DNA of 64,000 bases from Mytilisepta virgata. Its lineage: Eukaryota; Mollusca; Bivalvia; Mytilida; Mytilidae. The stretch is taken from contig CM051511.1 in the NCBI GenBank assembly GCA_028015205.1, forward strand, positions 7,006,001 through 7,070,000. Direction: 5' to 3'. The notes below the pieces were generated by a model. That model was not told where the DNA came from. It ran no database searches and saw nothing but the letters and a program-made list of their open reading frames with translations. Both the position numbers and the translations under genes were made by a program. Each line of letters opens with the position of its first letter. Positions within the stretch are counted from its first letter, which is position 1. Positions 13,801 to 26,400 of the stretch are shown piece after piece.

Positions 13801-14193
13801 TTGTGGACGATAATTCGTGACATGATCTGAAGGCCGCTTATATCCGTCTGTACTTTTCCCTTGTCAAAATTCCCCTTGTGTACTGTCCCACTCCATTTGA
13901 CATTAATATATTGCGGGTTCTCGTCCTAGCTATATGCCTATAGACGTTAATAAGACAACAACAACTATTCAGTCTTTTAGTGTAGTTATTTGATTTACGA
14001 TTTACTGTTGTTTACTTTTATTTTTACAATCTTATTACTAGAAACAGAAAGAAATGCCTACCGTCACAGAGGTTCCAGTACCGTTTTTCTGTTGTCCCGT
14101 GGACATTCCAACCAGTCCCTCAATTTGAGGAGGAAAACAGCAAGACTGGACATTATATACGCAGATGGCGATAACAAAAATTAAGCTATTCAT
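10822..14193 (-). CDS. EPDR: Ependymin-related secreted protein, gene A
   Basis: Five coding exons on the minus strand: 14062-14193, 13114-13224, 12107-12182, 11032-11288 and a tentative last exon 10822-10890. All introns obey GT-AG. Exon 1 encodes a start Met and a hydrophobic signal peptide, then the family hallmark SCCFPPQIEG. Exon 2 gives ALFKMSFDL, exon 3 gives KKQYIVVNDKCTVLPLG with a paired Cys (LSCIP), and exon 4 carries STYQGIDD, GTCVPV, the sequon in KNATVF and PKACLQ. Ependymin-family proteins are secreted, Cys-bridged glycoproteins that can bind calcium and lipid; the molluscan roles are diverse and not inferable here. Exon 4 is one codon shorter than in genes B and C. The last exon is weakly similar to theirs but gives 214 residues in total, the same as B and C. 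This is the most diverged member. Confidence 0.85.
11552..11587. repeat. T22-G14 homopolymer junction
   Basis: A run of 22 T (11552-11573) is followed immediately by 14 G (11574-11587). It lies in intron 3 of ependymin-related gene A. The G-run could form a quadruplex on the plus strand. Confidence 0.9.
12274..12294. repeat. Poly-G tract (21)
   Basis: An uninterrupted run of 21 G in intron 2 of ependymin-related gene A. Confidence 0.9.
12881..12921. repeat. Poly-C tract (30) with (AC)n
   Basis: Thirty C (12881-12910) followed by an AC dinucleotide run, in intron 2 of ependymin-related gene A. Confidence 0.9.
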
Positions 14194-14199
14194 TATTGT

Positions 14200-16820
14200 A
14201 TGTTGTAGACTGACAGTATGCGTATGCGTTTTAAGTTTTCAGACTATTAAATAAAGGTGGTTTGTGGCTTCTTAAATACATTAGAATGTACAAGGTCATA
14301 TGATAACGAATATTCATAAGATCTATTTGGATTGCGAAATATTTCAATAAACTGATAACAGTATTTTGTACAAATGTCACCTTGAGAAGTGCGTATATTA
14401 CGAAATATTATGATACAATTACTGACTTTGAAATGGGTCGCTTTCGGGATTTATCAACCCCAGAAAATATAATATTCACCGAACATTTAGGCGAGGTAAA
14501 TATATTTTCAACGGTTGATTAGTCCTGATAGCGACCTATCACATAGTCCGTAATTATTTTATTACATGAATGGGAATTTTTTTCTCTCTCTCCCTCTTTC
14601 TGTTGTAAGAACAAATCGGTCACTATTACATTCCGTTTGACCGATCAGGATCTATTTTAATCCTATAACCGTGTATGCAGAATTATTGCACTAATTTAAA
14701 TAATTCCCGGTTGCTATCATGATTACGCAAGACCTTTTAGACATTTCGCAGCCAACCAGAGAAATTCAATAGAAAAAATATGGTCATATAATAAAATACA
14801 AGAACAAATGCAGCGACGTTCAAATTGTAAAATTTTATAAATATATGATTATGTTACTGGTCGTAATACTGGTCTAACTTTGGTATGACTGAATATTAGC
14901 TTTAGCTACTTTTTTATTTGTCCCTGACTCTTTAAGACAAAAACAAAATAAACTTCAAATTAAAAAATATATATATATATAAATCAGATGGCAGTGGAAT
15001 AGGTCGACTCGTAGTAACATCAGGTAAAATTTTGACTCCCACTGTTGCATTATATTTCCATTAAGTCTTACACACAGGCCAACGTAGGTGCCCATTCCGA
15101 GTTGAATTTGATGTGTGTTTACACAGCAGAACGGATTTCACATAAGAGTCGTACATGTGAGGTGAAGAAAGATCGTCTGTTGTTTTAACGATAATGATGT
15201 CTTTAATTATTTCCCCGCTACCCTAGGGAAATTTCCTTCGATTTGTAAAAGTGCCCTTACACAAGTATCTAATGACGAAATATATCATTGATTGTCAAGC
15301 AAATGGAATTTTTTTCATTGGCTGAAATGAAACTACAATCATTAAGTACAAATAGTATACCACACCGACATTTACACCGTATATCCTTTCATTGTATCAT
15401 TTCTAGTGTTTGTACGTGTGGATTTAGCCGATATTGGTTATGCTTTAGTAAAGGTTATTATTTCAAAAATTATACTTTAAAGCTATTATCAACATAGCTA
15501 CATTTATTTGATTAATACAGTATACTTCATGGAAAAATATCAAGCGAAATATTTTTTGCACAAGTATAAAATGAACCTCCCGCAGAAATATCCAGTCGTG
15601 ATAATTCCAACTTTTGCCAACAAGTCAATTATGACCACAACAATTAATTGGGTGCTGCTTAAAGAGTTCAGAATCTCAGAAAAGGTTTTGTGCTTGGAGC
15701 AAGCATTATTTTCATCACATGCCGATGACATATCTATGGCGCACGAGGCCTGTTCAGTTATTGTTTTTCATTGATTTAATCACAATAAGCCATCTTTGAC
15801 AGCATATCGCCGCCATTACAGAAACTTCTTCTTGAAATGCAATATATTAGGAGTACTTAGTGATAGCTGAGAGTAGATTTCTCATTACTTTTAGATTTTG
15901 GAATTCAAGAGTCCAAATATCAAGCCAAATCATACCGTGTCTTTTGAATTGTATTTCGAAAAAAAAGTTGAGGGGTTGATAAGGCAAGGAAAGAACTTAA
16001 AAAAAGAGCAGGCTCATTGAAACCACGAAGAACTTTCCAAATGACTTCCTTTCCCAGTACATATATATCAAATGGTTGCCTCCTAAAGTCATGAAAGTCG
16101 ATGTCGTTAAGAATGTTCTTACCTTTGATAAATGAGGAAAAAAAAATGTTACAGTACAGCGTACAAAATTGAAATTTATGGATGACGAGTTCACAATAAA
16201 CTACAATGTAAGTTTATTTGTTACCTTTCGAAAATAAAATACATTTGTAATATTTGGATTTTTATTAGATTTTAATCATGTTAATTAATTCATTTGTACA
16301 ATTTTTACTTTAAAGGGTGTTGTTTAGAAAGTTGAGATAAAAAGTCATACTTCAGAATTTGGTTGAAATAAAAAATCTAGAATCGACGTTTTTTTTAAAC
16401 AAAAAAAATCTATGCTCACAGAATCGTGTCTACAATTCGGAACCAAATACGTGACATGATTCTTGAAAAAAAAAAAATGATCTGAAATAATAAAAATAAT
16501 TTTATAAGTGGATAAAGATTTTGGCCAAAAAAATGTTGATTACAGAAAATAAAAAATCTACAAAATAAAGAAATGTGTTCCAAAAATTACGTTATACGGT
16601 AAATGGCATTAACAATTTAAACATTATTTATAAAAAAACAAATGTGAATTACAAAATTACTAAACCTATTTGCAATTTTGAATTCCTGACCTAAACATTT
16701 TGCCTTTTATAGAATAACGAATGTTTTAACTGGATACAGAAAAATTGAAGGAACTTTTAAAGAATGCAGTATGTGTAACCCCAACATCCATACAATCATC
16801 TATTGCCTAACAAAAACGAA
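14200..16820. other. Intergenic, no supportable gene
   Basis: This separates gene A from the relic exon. A short (AT)n run lies at about 14969-14982. The 88-residue frame at 15508-15774 (plus) and its antisense frame show no family features. I looked for exons 2-5 belonging to the relic exon 1 upstream and found none. Confidence 0.4.
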
Positions 16821-16826
16821 ACTTAC

Positions 16827-16967
16827 CGGTATCACTCTTCATTTGCCATCGATTTCTTGCCCAATTGATATGCCTTCCATACCTTCAAACTGGGAAGGAA
16901 AACAACAACAACTCTGGGAATACACACCGACAGCAAGCAAGGTTAACAGAATCGCAAGATAATCCAT
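16827..16967 (-). pseudogene. Orphan ependymin-related exon 1 with premature stop
   Basis: On the minus strand, ATG at 16967 opens a hydrophobic leader (MDYLAILLTLLAVGVYS), then [11 protein letters not shown] and [12 protein letters not shown], closely matching exon 1 of genes B and C. The codon after DGK is TGA where B and C have GGA (Gly). The exon still ends at a consensus donor (CCG followed by gtaagt). It also has one extra Cys in the CC motif. I find no matching exon 2, 3, 4 or 5 between here and gene A, so this is a relic of a fourth copy. A sequencing error at the stop cannot be excluded, but the missing exons support a pseudogene. Confidence 0.82.
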
Positions 16968-17019
16968 GACTAGTTTTAAAATATTATACTTATTGATTTT
17001 TTTCTCCTATTTATCCAAA

Positions 17020-17775
17020 TAAACTCTTCCGGTCCATATAATCGTATATGGAGCGAAGCTCCGGGCCAATATACGATTGTTTTACCTGAATCGCTAACGG
17101 GGTTGTTTTGTGTTTTAAATTCGGGTCGCTTCTCAGACAAATGAACAATTACAGAGAATAATTGATTTTGCAAATACGACTTAAAAGGGAGAAACTGCAG
17201 TTTATACATTTTTTCCATATATTTTTCTTGTGTGCAGAATGTCATTCTTTTCGATTGTTTTGTAATTTTTTTTAGTGTGCAGATACTAAAGTGAATGGTT
17301 TGGGGGTGGGATATTTCTAATGTGGGCAATTTTTTCCAAATTGGCTACTTTTTAAAGGGGTAGAATAAACTTTGAATTATTGTTAACATCACAAAGTTGA
17401 GGTATGTTTGGGCGGGGGAAGGGGGGGGGGGGGCGTGATAATGTTCTTGGGTAGATATTTTGGAGGTTCAAAATTTTCCCCAGGCCTTTAAAAAATTATT
17501 GAGATTGATATTTCAGGTTGTATCTGAAAAAAAAAAATTGGAAGGGGTAGGGTAAAAAATAACGAGCTAATGAAGTATGGCAATCTACATATGATTTATA
17601 AGTATGATATAAGAAATAGTCCATAACACTTCAGGCCAAATGGCAATATATGGACCGGCAGGTCGCTCCAAAAAGATTATATGGACCACAGGTTCGCTTC
17701 GGTGAATATACTGTTTTTGGAGCGACCTGTTACGGTCCATATACTTTTTTTCGAGCGACCTGTATGGCCCTCAGT
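17020..17775. repeat. Low-copy repeat with 'gcgacctg' and 'tatggacc' motifs
   Basis: Two clusters (17020-17100 and 17640-17770) repeat a 'ggtccatata' or 'tatggacc' motif next to 'agcgacctg' or 'ggtcgctcc', partly as inverted repeats. Between them are non-coding sequence and a G-run at 17421-17433. An element bounded by these clusters is possible but not proven. Confidence 0.35.
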
Positions 17776-18355
17776 GTCATGAACTATTTCTTAAATATTG
17801 ACCGTCTCAGGCTTTTATCAAGGAATTTTACCAATTCCTCAATGGATATCCTATGACATATTAATCATACTTATTTTTAAACAAATATAACGTGATCTAC
17901 AAGTATTTCGAAATACTTTAGGGAAATCCGTGTCGGGTAATACATTTAACCGCAGTTTAAATAAATAGTGGATTATAGAATTTCTGCGTTGATCGATGGA
18001 GATCATGGTACATCCGCACGTAGCCTCTGCAGGGAACATCAATTTGATTTTCATGAGGTGTATGTATGTGTATATACGTGGTTGTGGGGGGTGGGGGTCT
18101 AATGAATTGATATGAAATCTTAATTCAAGAGCTTGCAATCACATCTAATTTTCAATTTATACTACCATACATGTACATTGTGTATTTGATTCCAGATGAT
18201 AGTCAGTCCTGCCTTTTCATCATATCTTTTAACCTGCCTTTTTATAGGCAAATTTTGAACTTTATTTTTTCAAATTAGTTTATTGCCCTCTTCCCCCAAA
18301 TAAAAATCAAATGAGTGCTCCTTTTGCATGATCTCTGTTATTCGTTTTCTGAATT

Positions 18356-18374
18356 GGGGGGGGGGGGGGGGGGG
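18356..18374. repeat. Poly-G tract (19)
   Basis: An uninterrupted run of 19 G in intergenic sequence. Confidence 0.9.
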
Positions 18375-18657
18375 TATGTTAAAAACTCTCACTTCATATA
18401 GCATTCCAACGAGTATTAATTTCAATTTGATATCCTGGATACCGTCAATAAAATGATAGAATATTTGAAAGTGAGAGTGAATTCTTTTATAGACAGTGAG
18501 AGTGGATTATTTTATATACTAGATTTATTTTCGTCGTCGTGCAATCTAAATGTGTTTTCAATTTTAGAACAGGTTATACACTGTACGATATAACCTTCGC
18601 ACTGTGTGGGTACGAATATTGTTTACAATAACTATAAAAAAAAAACTTTCTGTTACA

Positions 18658-19388
18658 TGTAATACTATGGTCATAAGCAAAAAGAGTTAGAAAAATAAAT
18701 AAGAGAAAGTACAAGAAGTTCGAATTTGCTGCATGTCACAAAGTACAATAATTATATAAAACACAATAAGTAATCGGAATGAAGGCTTATTTAGATTAGA
18801 TTATAAAATAATGAGTATCTATCAGTTTTACTATCTATATCTCAAGGGTGGTAATTATTGTATATACGTTTTAAAAGTGTCAATTGGATAAATTGTTGAT
18901 CGTTTAGACATGATATCATAAAAAGATAGTGGACTTTATTACCAGTTAAAAGAGTTAATTAAACAGATAATGATGACCACCTATGTTCTCCGTTCAGCGA
19001 GGAAGAGTTAAATGGTTTTTCATTTTCATGGTACCTATTTTATGTTTGAGTTAATTAACGTATTTTTTAATGGCACCTATTTTATGTTTAACTTGTTTAC
19101 ATTTATTTTTAATTGCCGAGTAATCAATTAACACGTCCCGTGTTTAGGAACGTGACAAAAACAGTATAAAAAGAGAACCCAGCGGGAAGTCAGAGTGACC
19201 GTGCCTCGCAATACTGGCTGAAGACATAGCTATTATTGTCTGTTTATTGTTTGCTGTTTGCTGTTAAATATTTTACTTGGATTTAATGTACAGTACTGTT
19301 TAGTGTAGTTAACAATAAAGATACATTTATAGAACACAGCGTGAAGTACTGGCCATTCCAATAGACGATCACGAGCTATAGGGTTACA
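18658..19388 (+). mobile_element. Putative solo LTR (731 bp) with TATA box and poly(A) signal
   Basis: The block begins TGTAATACTATGG and ends ATAGGGTTACA (TG...CA, with imperfect inverted ends). It is flanked by 'taca' at 18654-18657 and 19389-19392. It contains a strong TATA box (TATAAAAAG, 19165-19173) and, about 145 bp further, AATAAA at 19314-19319. That is the promoter, R region and poly(A) signal order of an LTR in plus orientation. No gag-pol sequence is adjacent. The 4-bp target duplication fits Gypsy-type integrases, but the family is not determined. Confidence 0.65.
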
Positions 19389-19394
19389 TACATT

Positions 19395-20484
19395 TGTACA
19401 TGTACATGTACATTGTACTTATGAGAATAATCGACTAAAACTAAGAAGGGGTGCATATTTCTTACTTTGATCTATCAATGAAATAAAACAATTTAAAATT
19501 GTTAGTAAACAGAAGAATCTCCGAGTTTTTAAATATTTCAAATCAGAACGTCTCGAACAATCACAGTCACATTAGACTATGTGTTGACTCCTAACTGTAC
19601 ATTGCTTAATCGAGGAGGCAATAGGGCAGGCTGAGGTGTGATTTTGAAACTTTTCAAGACATGCTTAGTGTATTTTCAGCAGAAATGTTGATAACAAAAT
19701 TACTTGATCAATACATGTAATCATACTCCCCGTTGTGTTCGGAATTAGGTATATTGAAAAGGATTATGGAGGTATTAGTATTTGTCCATTTATTTATTTT
19801 GCATTTCAACTAGTCGCTTATTTTTCTATTATATTCTCAATGGTTAGTTGCAGCGTTAATTGGATATGACAAAACTGACGGTGTGTTTTGAAGTGACTGT
19901 TACACGATATAAATTGCTTAACTTGAACCTACGATTTATTCTTTTCATCCCTTTATCTATTCATTATTCAATTATTTTTCTGCAAAGTTCAATGCCGCTG
20001 TCACGACGGCCTCAATAGAATTTACGGCCATCACAGTGATACATGTACTGTTGATGATAAATACATCATGACAGAACAGAAGAATAAGGTATAATAAAAC
20101 AAATTTCGTGGATGAAATTTTAATATATAAACAATACTATAAAACTTGTAAGTAGAATTGAAAAAATAAAAGGGAACATTTCAGACCTAACATGAGTTAT
20201 TATACATGTACTTTTGACGAGATTCTTACGTTTTATTCACATAAATTGTACTTCTTTAGAGGGTAAAAATTTTCAAAATTGAGCAACATTTGAAAAAATA
20301 ACTTTGGTATCCTAATTCAATATTGGTTGTTGGTTATTTGGACAAATCAAACACATATATATGCCAACCCCGTTCCTTTCTCGAGGTGCATTTACCTGAT
20401 AGTTTATATTCTGTAAAAACGGTAAGTCAAAACTTGCAAAAGTCACATGAAAAAGTAACAACATTTGCGTTCATTTTGGATTTT
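19395..20484. repeat. 3' flank of gene B, duplicated at gene C
   Basis: This flank is related to the 3' flank of gene C (42690-42965 and 44400-44756) in the same order, for example 'gagaataatcga', 'aatgaaataaaacaa', 'gatgaaattt' and 'gacgagattctt'. It shows that the duplication which produced B and C extended at least 1 kb past the last exon. It contains the poly(A) signal of gene B. Confidence 0.75.
20232..20237 (-). terminator. Candidate poly(A) signal of gene B
   Basis: AATAAA on the minus strand (inside 'gtgaataaaacg'), about 250 bases past the stop codon of gene B. Confidence 0.4.
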
Positions 20485-23400
20485 TTAGACCATAGAGAAC
20501 AAGGATGAATGTTCAGTGTGTTTCAGCTGCTCAACCGTCTAAAAGAAGAGAAAAAAATATGAAATTAACAAAAAAACTGACTACTCAAAAACAAATTCAA
20601 AATATGTTTTAGGCAACAACAAACTGATTTTAAGTTCTTTGGATTACGCCGCTCCAATTTTCGGACTTCGTAAATTTTCAGAAAAAAAATTATGTCGCTT
20701 CATTTTGCAAAAATGCTGAAAATCCACCCCAAATTTTTCATTGTTCAATAAATTAAAAATAAAAAGTGTTCGCCCGCTCCTAAAACTTTGTAAAAAAAAT
20801 TGGGATTTTTTCCATTTTTTGCAAATATTTTAGTTTTAATATTTGTGTCAAAAGAAAATTTGATCTTTGCCTAAAAAAAAATAGTCCTCAAGAAAAAAAT
20901 TAAAAATTCGCTCGCTCTCACTTATTTTTTGCCAAAAAAAAAATGCAAAGAACTAAATATCAATTTGATGTGGCCTTAAATGTATTTGTTAACATATAGC
21001 TACAAAACTGTACATGTACACTGTAGCTCACATGATTTATCTTGGTGGATCAAAAATTATCACAGTGTCTACATTACTGTAGAATAAACATCAAACATTA
21101 AATGTCAAATAATAACAGAACCTTGGTAGAGTTCTACATAAACTGATTTACACAATTTTTTAAAAGTCTTTATAGAAATTCTCCATTTCACTCTAAACCT
21201 TATATTTAGATTTTAACTGTAATTCGTTCTTAACAGCAAAATATGCAAATGACAAATAAGGCTTTTATAATGATAGTGAATGGTAAGTTTTGGTTGTATA
21301 GTTCATTCTATATTTTTCTTTCCTATGTATATATATAATGCTGACACATCATTTTTAAACATTTGTCAAAACATATTTGTCATTGCTGTTTGTGTATGAA
21401 GTTTGAGGAAATTCTGTCATTCAGTTTTTGCAAAATGTCATCTCAAAGTGTTGGGAGTGGTATTTTTTTTTCATCTACTCTATGTATTGTAATAGAGAAA
21501 TTCCATTTTTAATCTGCTACTGATAGCCAGCTTTGATGGTCGGTGACTTGTTTCTACTTAGAAGTCGAATATTTTTATCTTTTAAAACCCAGGAGTATAA
21601 GGAGGGAAAAGGAAGTATAAAAACTCAAGAACTCACAATTTGAGAAGACACCGAAGACTTCTGACAAGCAGCAGGAATGTTAAACACTGTGGCATTCTTA
21701 ATTCCAGTAGTTAATCCGAGAAAACCGATGTTAATCATAGCATTCTTGGTGGCAATGAATTCTCCCATCGGAGCGCACCTATTCTTTGTTACAGACATTG
21801 TGATATACATCCCGGCGTACATGAAGGAGTACATATCAATATCTATCTTCATGTCATCAATTCCTTGATATGTTGACAAAGTCTTATTGGCTCCGTCTAA
21901 AAAAACCAACAACATATCAATAACCTTAGGACAAAAATAAATCTATTGGGATCATGGGAACTGCACCAATTGACTATATACTATGGCTTTAGTTCTGACA
22001 TCAAAAGGTCATTTTTCGTATTGAATTAAGCAGTATGATATCAAAGCACATACATATACATGTAGATAACAAGAAAAATAAATGGAAATGGTCAGCTATC
22101 AAAAGGGGCGTAAAACGACTAACTTGTATTTGTTTGTTTGTTTAGTTGGGGTTTAGTTGCCGTTTTCAGCACATTTGGCCATTTCGCGGCGGCCAGTTTT
22201 TATTGGTAGAGAACCACAGACCTTCGTTAGGGAAATTGGCAATCCTTGTCAATTAAGATCGGAGTCGAACACACCCCGCCACAGGTGAGATTCGAACTCA
22301 CAACCTCAGCGTTGACAGGCTAGTGATCATTAGTAGTCATGACGAACTACCTAGACCACAAGTCCACCGAGGCCCCCGACTCAAATGTATGAAATACACA
22401 AGTCGAACAAAACCAAATATAAAATCTTTGAAACCCAGAGCGAGACTGAGGTTGTACATAAAATATAAACAAAAAAAATTGTGATCAAGACCATATTGGT
22501 CGAAACGTTGGGTATTTTTAACTTTTTAGTTTGTTGTTGTTTTCTTACGATTTTAAATTTGGTTTTGTTCGTTATTTCATACATTTTAGTCGTTTTACGC
22601 CCCTTTTGACAGCTCACCATTTCATTTATTTTTCTTATCTATTTTCGCATAAGCTGTTTCGCAACATACTTAGTTTTTTGTTCATATACATGTATAAATA
22701 TATATGTATATACATGGTACAATAAATACCATATAATAAATACAATCTAGAACATGCCTCATGCATCGTCCATTGGTACCACTTGTAGGTTATTAATACA
22801 AAAGACATTGAATTTCGGCCTAAAGTAAACTGTTAATGTTTAGCGGGACAAATAGAAAACGTATGGGTATGGTCTATCTTTTAGAGTAGAGAACATTCTC
22901 CTTCATTCGTTGTTTGTCATAGACATACTCGGAACGATGTGAGCTTTGCGTACAGTCTTAACCAGGATATAGTTTTAAGTATAATAATTATACTTAATGT
23001 TTGCCATAATAAGAATAGTGACTTATAATTTATCGTATGTGTTGTACATGTATGTTTTTTTCTAATCACGATTGCTTGTATGGTCAAATATGCTCATATG
23101 GGCCCTTTAATTGGCAATAAAATCAACTTCTATGTGTGTGTTGTGTCTATAACTAGGAAAATTGTGCAGTCGCTCATGGTAAAATATTTGACATATAGTA
23201 CCAACCGTGGTTAAATCATTGTAAGTCCAAGCCTACGTACCTGGAATACATGCCAACTGCTTTATTGGAAGCGGAGCAACGGTACATTTACCGTTTACAA
23301 CAGTGTACTGCTTTTTCTAAAATATAAAATATAATATATCATACATACAATTCTCAGAGAATATATGTATATGTCAATGGGTAATAATAGAAAACTACCT

Positions 23401-26400
23401 TTTACTGTTTACACGGTGTATCATCGGCACCGCATATAGGTACACGTGTACCAGTGGACAGAAATTCACGCGGAACACCAAATACCAAGGTAGAAAAAAT
23501 GGTTTTATGAACTATTTAACCGGATGTATCTTATTATTTCTGTGGATGCTTGATGCATATGCTTTGATCTTCTCCTTTAACTTTAAGAATTTGAAAATTT
23601 TAACAAATGGGAAAGCATATCGCATTAATATCATGACTGGTACCTGCGAAAAGTATGGGTGGCAAAAGAATTTCGCATTTAGCGAATTAGATAAGATGAC
23701 GGTCACGTTAATTTTGGTAAAAATCATTCCAATAGTCCATAATTATGTCAGGATTTTATTCGTTTGAAAAGGGTAATCTTTCGTTTTGATAGAAGACACT
23801 TTAACGTTTCGTTCGTTTGTACCGCTGTTCGCTATAGAATATTTGTTTCTACTAAAATTGATATTTGGACCTTCCTGCTGTTTCACGCGCAAATTGCCGT
23901 ACGCTAGTACGTACCTATATCCGGTGCCGATGATATACTGTGATTTATAATATAAAATGTAAAAGGGAAACAAAATCAACTTTTACAGACTGCATCTATA
24001 AATTTCAGTACAATATTGAATTCTATTACATGAGGAATGTAACAAAAGTGCTGAAACGGCACTGGTGGAAAGATTGGATTTACAGCAGTGTGAATACGTG
24101 TTATCATAATACATGGATGGATGAATTGTTGTTTAACGTCCAGTGGCAGCCAGGTGCATAACAGGACGAGAACATGTTGATATAATGAATATGACCCCTG
24201 CTTTGTACAAGACCGACAAGCTGAGCCGGATTTTTAATGAGCTAGCTCACGAGGTAACTGTCCGCAGGAAGATATATCACCCTACTCGAGCACATTATAC
24301 TGACTCCGAGCCGACCAGTAGATCTTTGCTCTTATTCCTAGATACCGCGTGCTTTTTGGACAAGCAGCAAAAACCAATTTTAATGTCTTTTGTTTGACCC
24401 GGCCGGGGATCGAATTCGCGACCTTCCGCACTCGAGGCGAGGACGGTACCACGAGATCACCGAGGCGGTTCCATCATAATACATGTTGTAAAAACGTGTG
24501 GATTAAGGTTACCGGTTATATATACTTGTATATAGTAAAGGTTCCTATGAGTCTAAACGATTCATTCTTCTTATAACATAATCTTATAATTTACTTAGAA
24601 ATTCATTCTTAAAGGTTTTTATATATTCGTTCATTTTGTAAATAAACACTGGACGAATAATGTAAAGCGGGAGGTCCAGTTGATGCTTGAATTGTAGGTA
24701 GAATGTAAAAACTCTATCATAATTGTCACAGTTATTTCCCTTGCTTTGCAACATAGGGTATCATCATACAGTACTACGTGCTCTTGCCTTGGGAACCGTT
24801 CATAGATATTATGATAATGGTGCTTTCAGTTGAGAAAGAATAACCCAAATTGAAGGGAAATGTTAATCTTACGTCATGTACGTAATAAAATTACATATAT
24901 AGAGATATATTTTGGTCTTAGACTATCAGCGTTTCGGTCATGTTTTTAAACTACACACTTTCAAACAAAACCTGAAACAAATTTACTTTTGCAAGGGTGG
25001 CCCTGCATTCACAAAATAGTCGCCAAAAATACTGTCAAGGTATAATTTTGTCACCAGTTGCAGTTTTTGTCCGCAAATTTACCCCCTCCCCCCTTTAAAA
25101 CATTTATCACATGCTCTTTATTCCTATAGGAAATAACCTGACCTCAGAAGTATTTTCTTTATAATAACCTTTTGAAATGATTTCTGAAGATTGATAACTA
25201 GCCTAAAAAAACATCAATTCCCATGCGTTTTTGTTTACATTTAAAATAAGATGTGACACCCTAATCCATGCACTATTGAAACTTTATCTTCATGACTAAA
25301 AATTTACCTCAACAAAATTTTAATACCATAAATATTATTTGCTTTGCTTTGATAACTTCAGTCGTCCCTACAGGGTGGTCGGTCAATTGTAAAATGATCT
25401 CATGTTACGCGAGTATTTGATGATCATGTGTCTGTTTACTATCAAACATAAGGTTTAAATAGCCAGAAGTAAAGTGTTCAATTGTCATAGATAATTGTAT
25501 AAAGTTCTTACGTCATCAGGGCAAAATGTAGATTTTTTTTCAAAATAGATGTTTTGTCCACAAAGTGAAGTATAAAATTATGTAGCAAGATTTAAATACA
25601 AAATAGCACTTTGCGACTTTGACCAACACCGTTTGACGACAGATATACAGTTTGCGTTTGTAGAAATAGAATACCAACGTAAAAAAGATCAAATGTTTTT
25701 TTAATAAATTCACGTTTTACGAGAAACCCCTCATATTTGTTTCTGTTTAGATAATTAAGAATGAACGGATGAACTGTTTTTGACGTAAACATTTGTGAGA
25801 AACTGGCAAGTTTGAGTGGGACGGCAATGTGCACAACAGAAAAACAAATTTTGAAGAAAAACAACGTTTCTTTGTCTCGTTTTCGTTTAATCTTAAATTT
25901 CTTGGTTTTTTTTCTTACTTTGGTCGGGCTTTGACACATACCCCGTTTCCATGCTCTATTCTATTAATGAACCCAACCACTTCAACAATCTATCGTTATC
26001 TTAAAAATTCTTCCGCATGGCGACAGGAAACTATATTCCGATTCGAAAGTAGCTTTTTGTCTCGCATGTGACTTGCAAACCGTAAATCAGTCGATTCAAA
26101 TCGGAAACGAAATTCCCGGACATCTTTGCTAGTGGGAGACTTTGGGCAGATTGTCACACACATTTTCCAAAAATACCAGATAATATATCAAAGGATACCC
26201 TGACAAGACGGACAATGTATAGTACTTTAGGGTCATCAAATCATGAAAGCATTATTTATCAATTACGAGTTTTTATTAAAGATTTGTAAAATTAGAGCAT
26301 GATTGCCTCACAAAATTACCTTCTGCACAAACTGGGGATAGAACCCGAACCCCTAAACCAACTGAACTAAAGGTGCAGTTTTTGGGGGAGGATAATTCAT

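Noticed and set aside
16771..16962. 63-residue plus-strand frame
   Set aside because: Antisense shadow of the relic ependymin exon 1.
25592..26071. 115-residue minus frame and overlapping 80-residue plus frame
   Set aside because: They lie in intron 2 of gene B, overlap each other antisense, and have no family motif or splice context.
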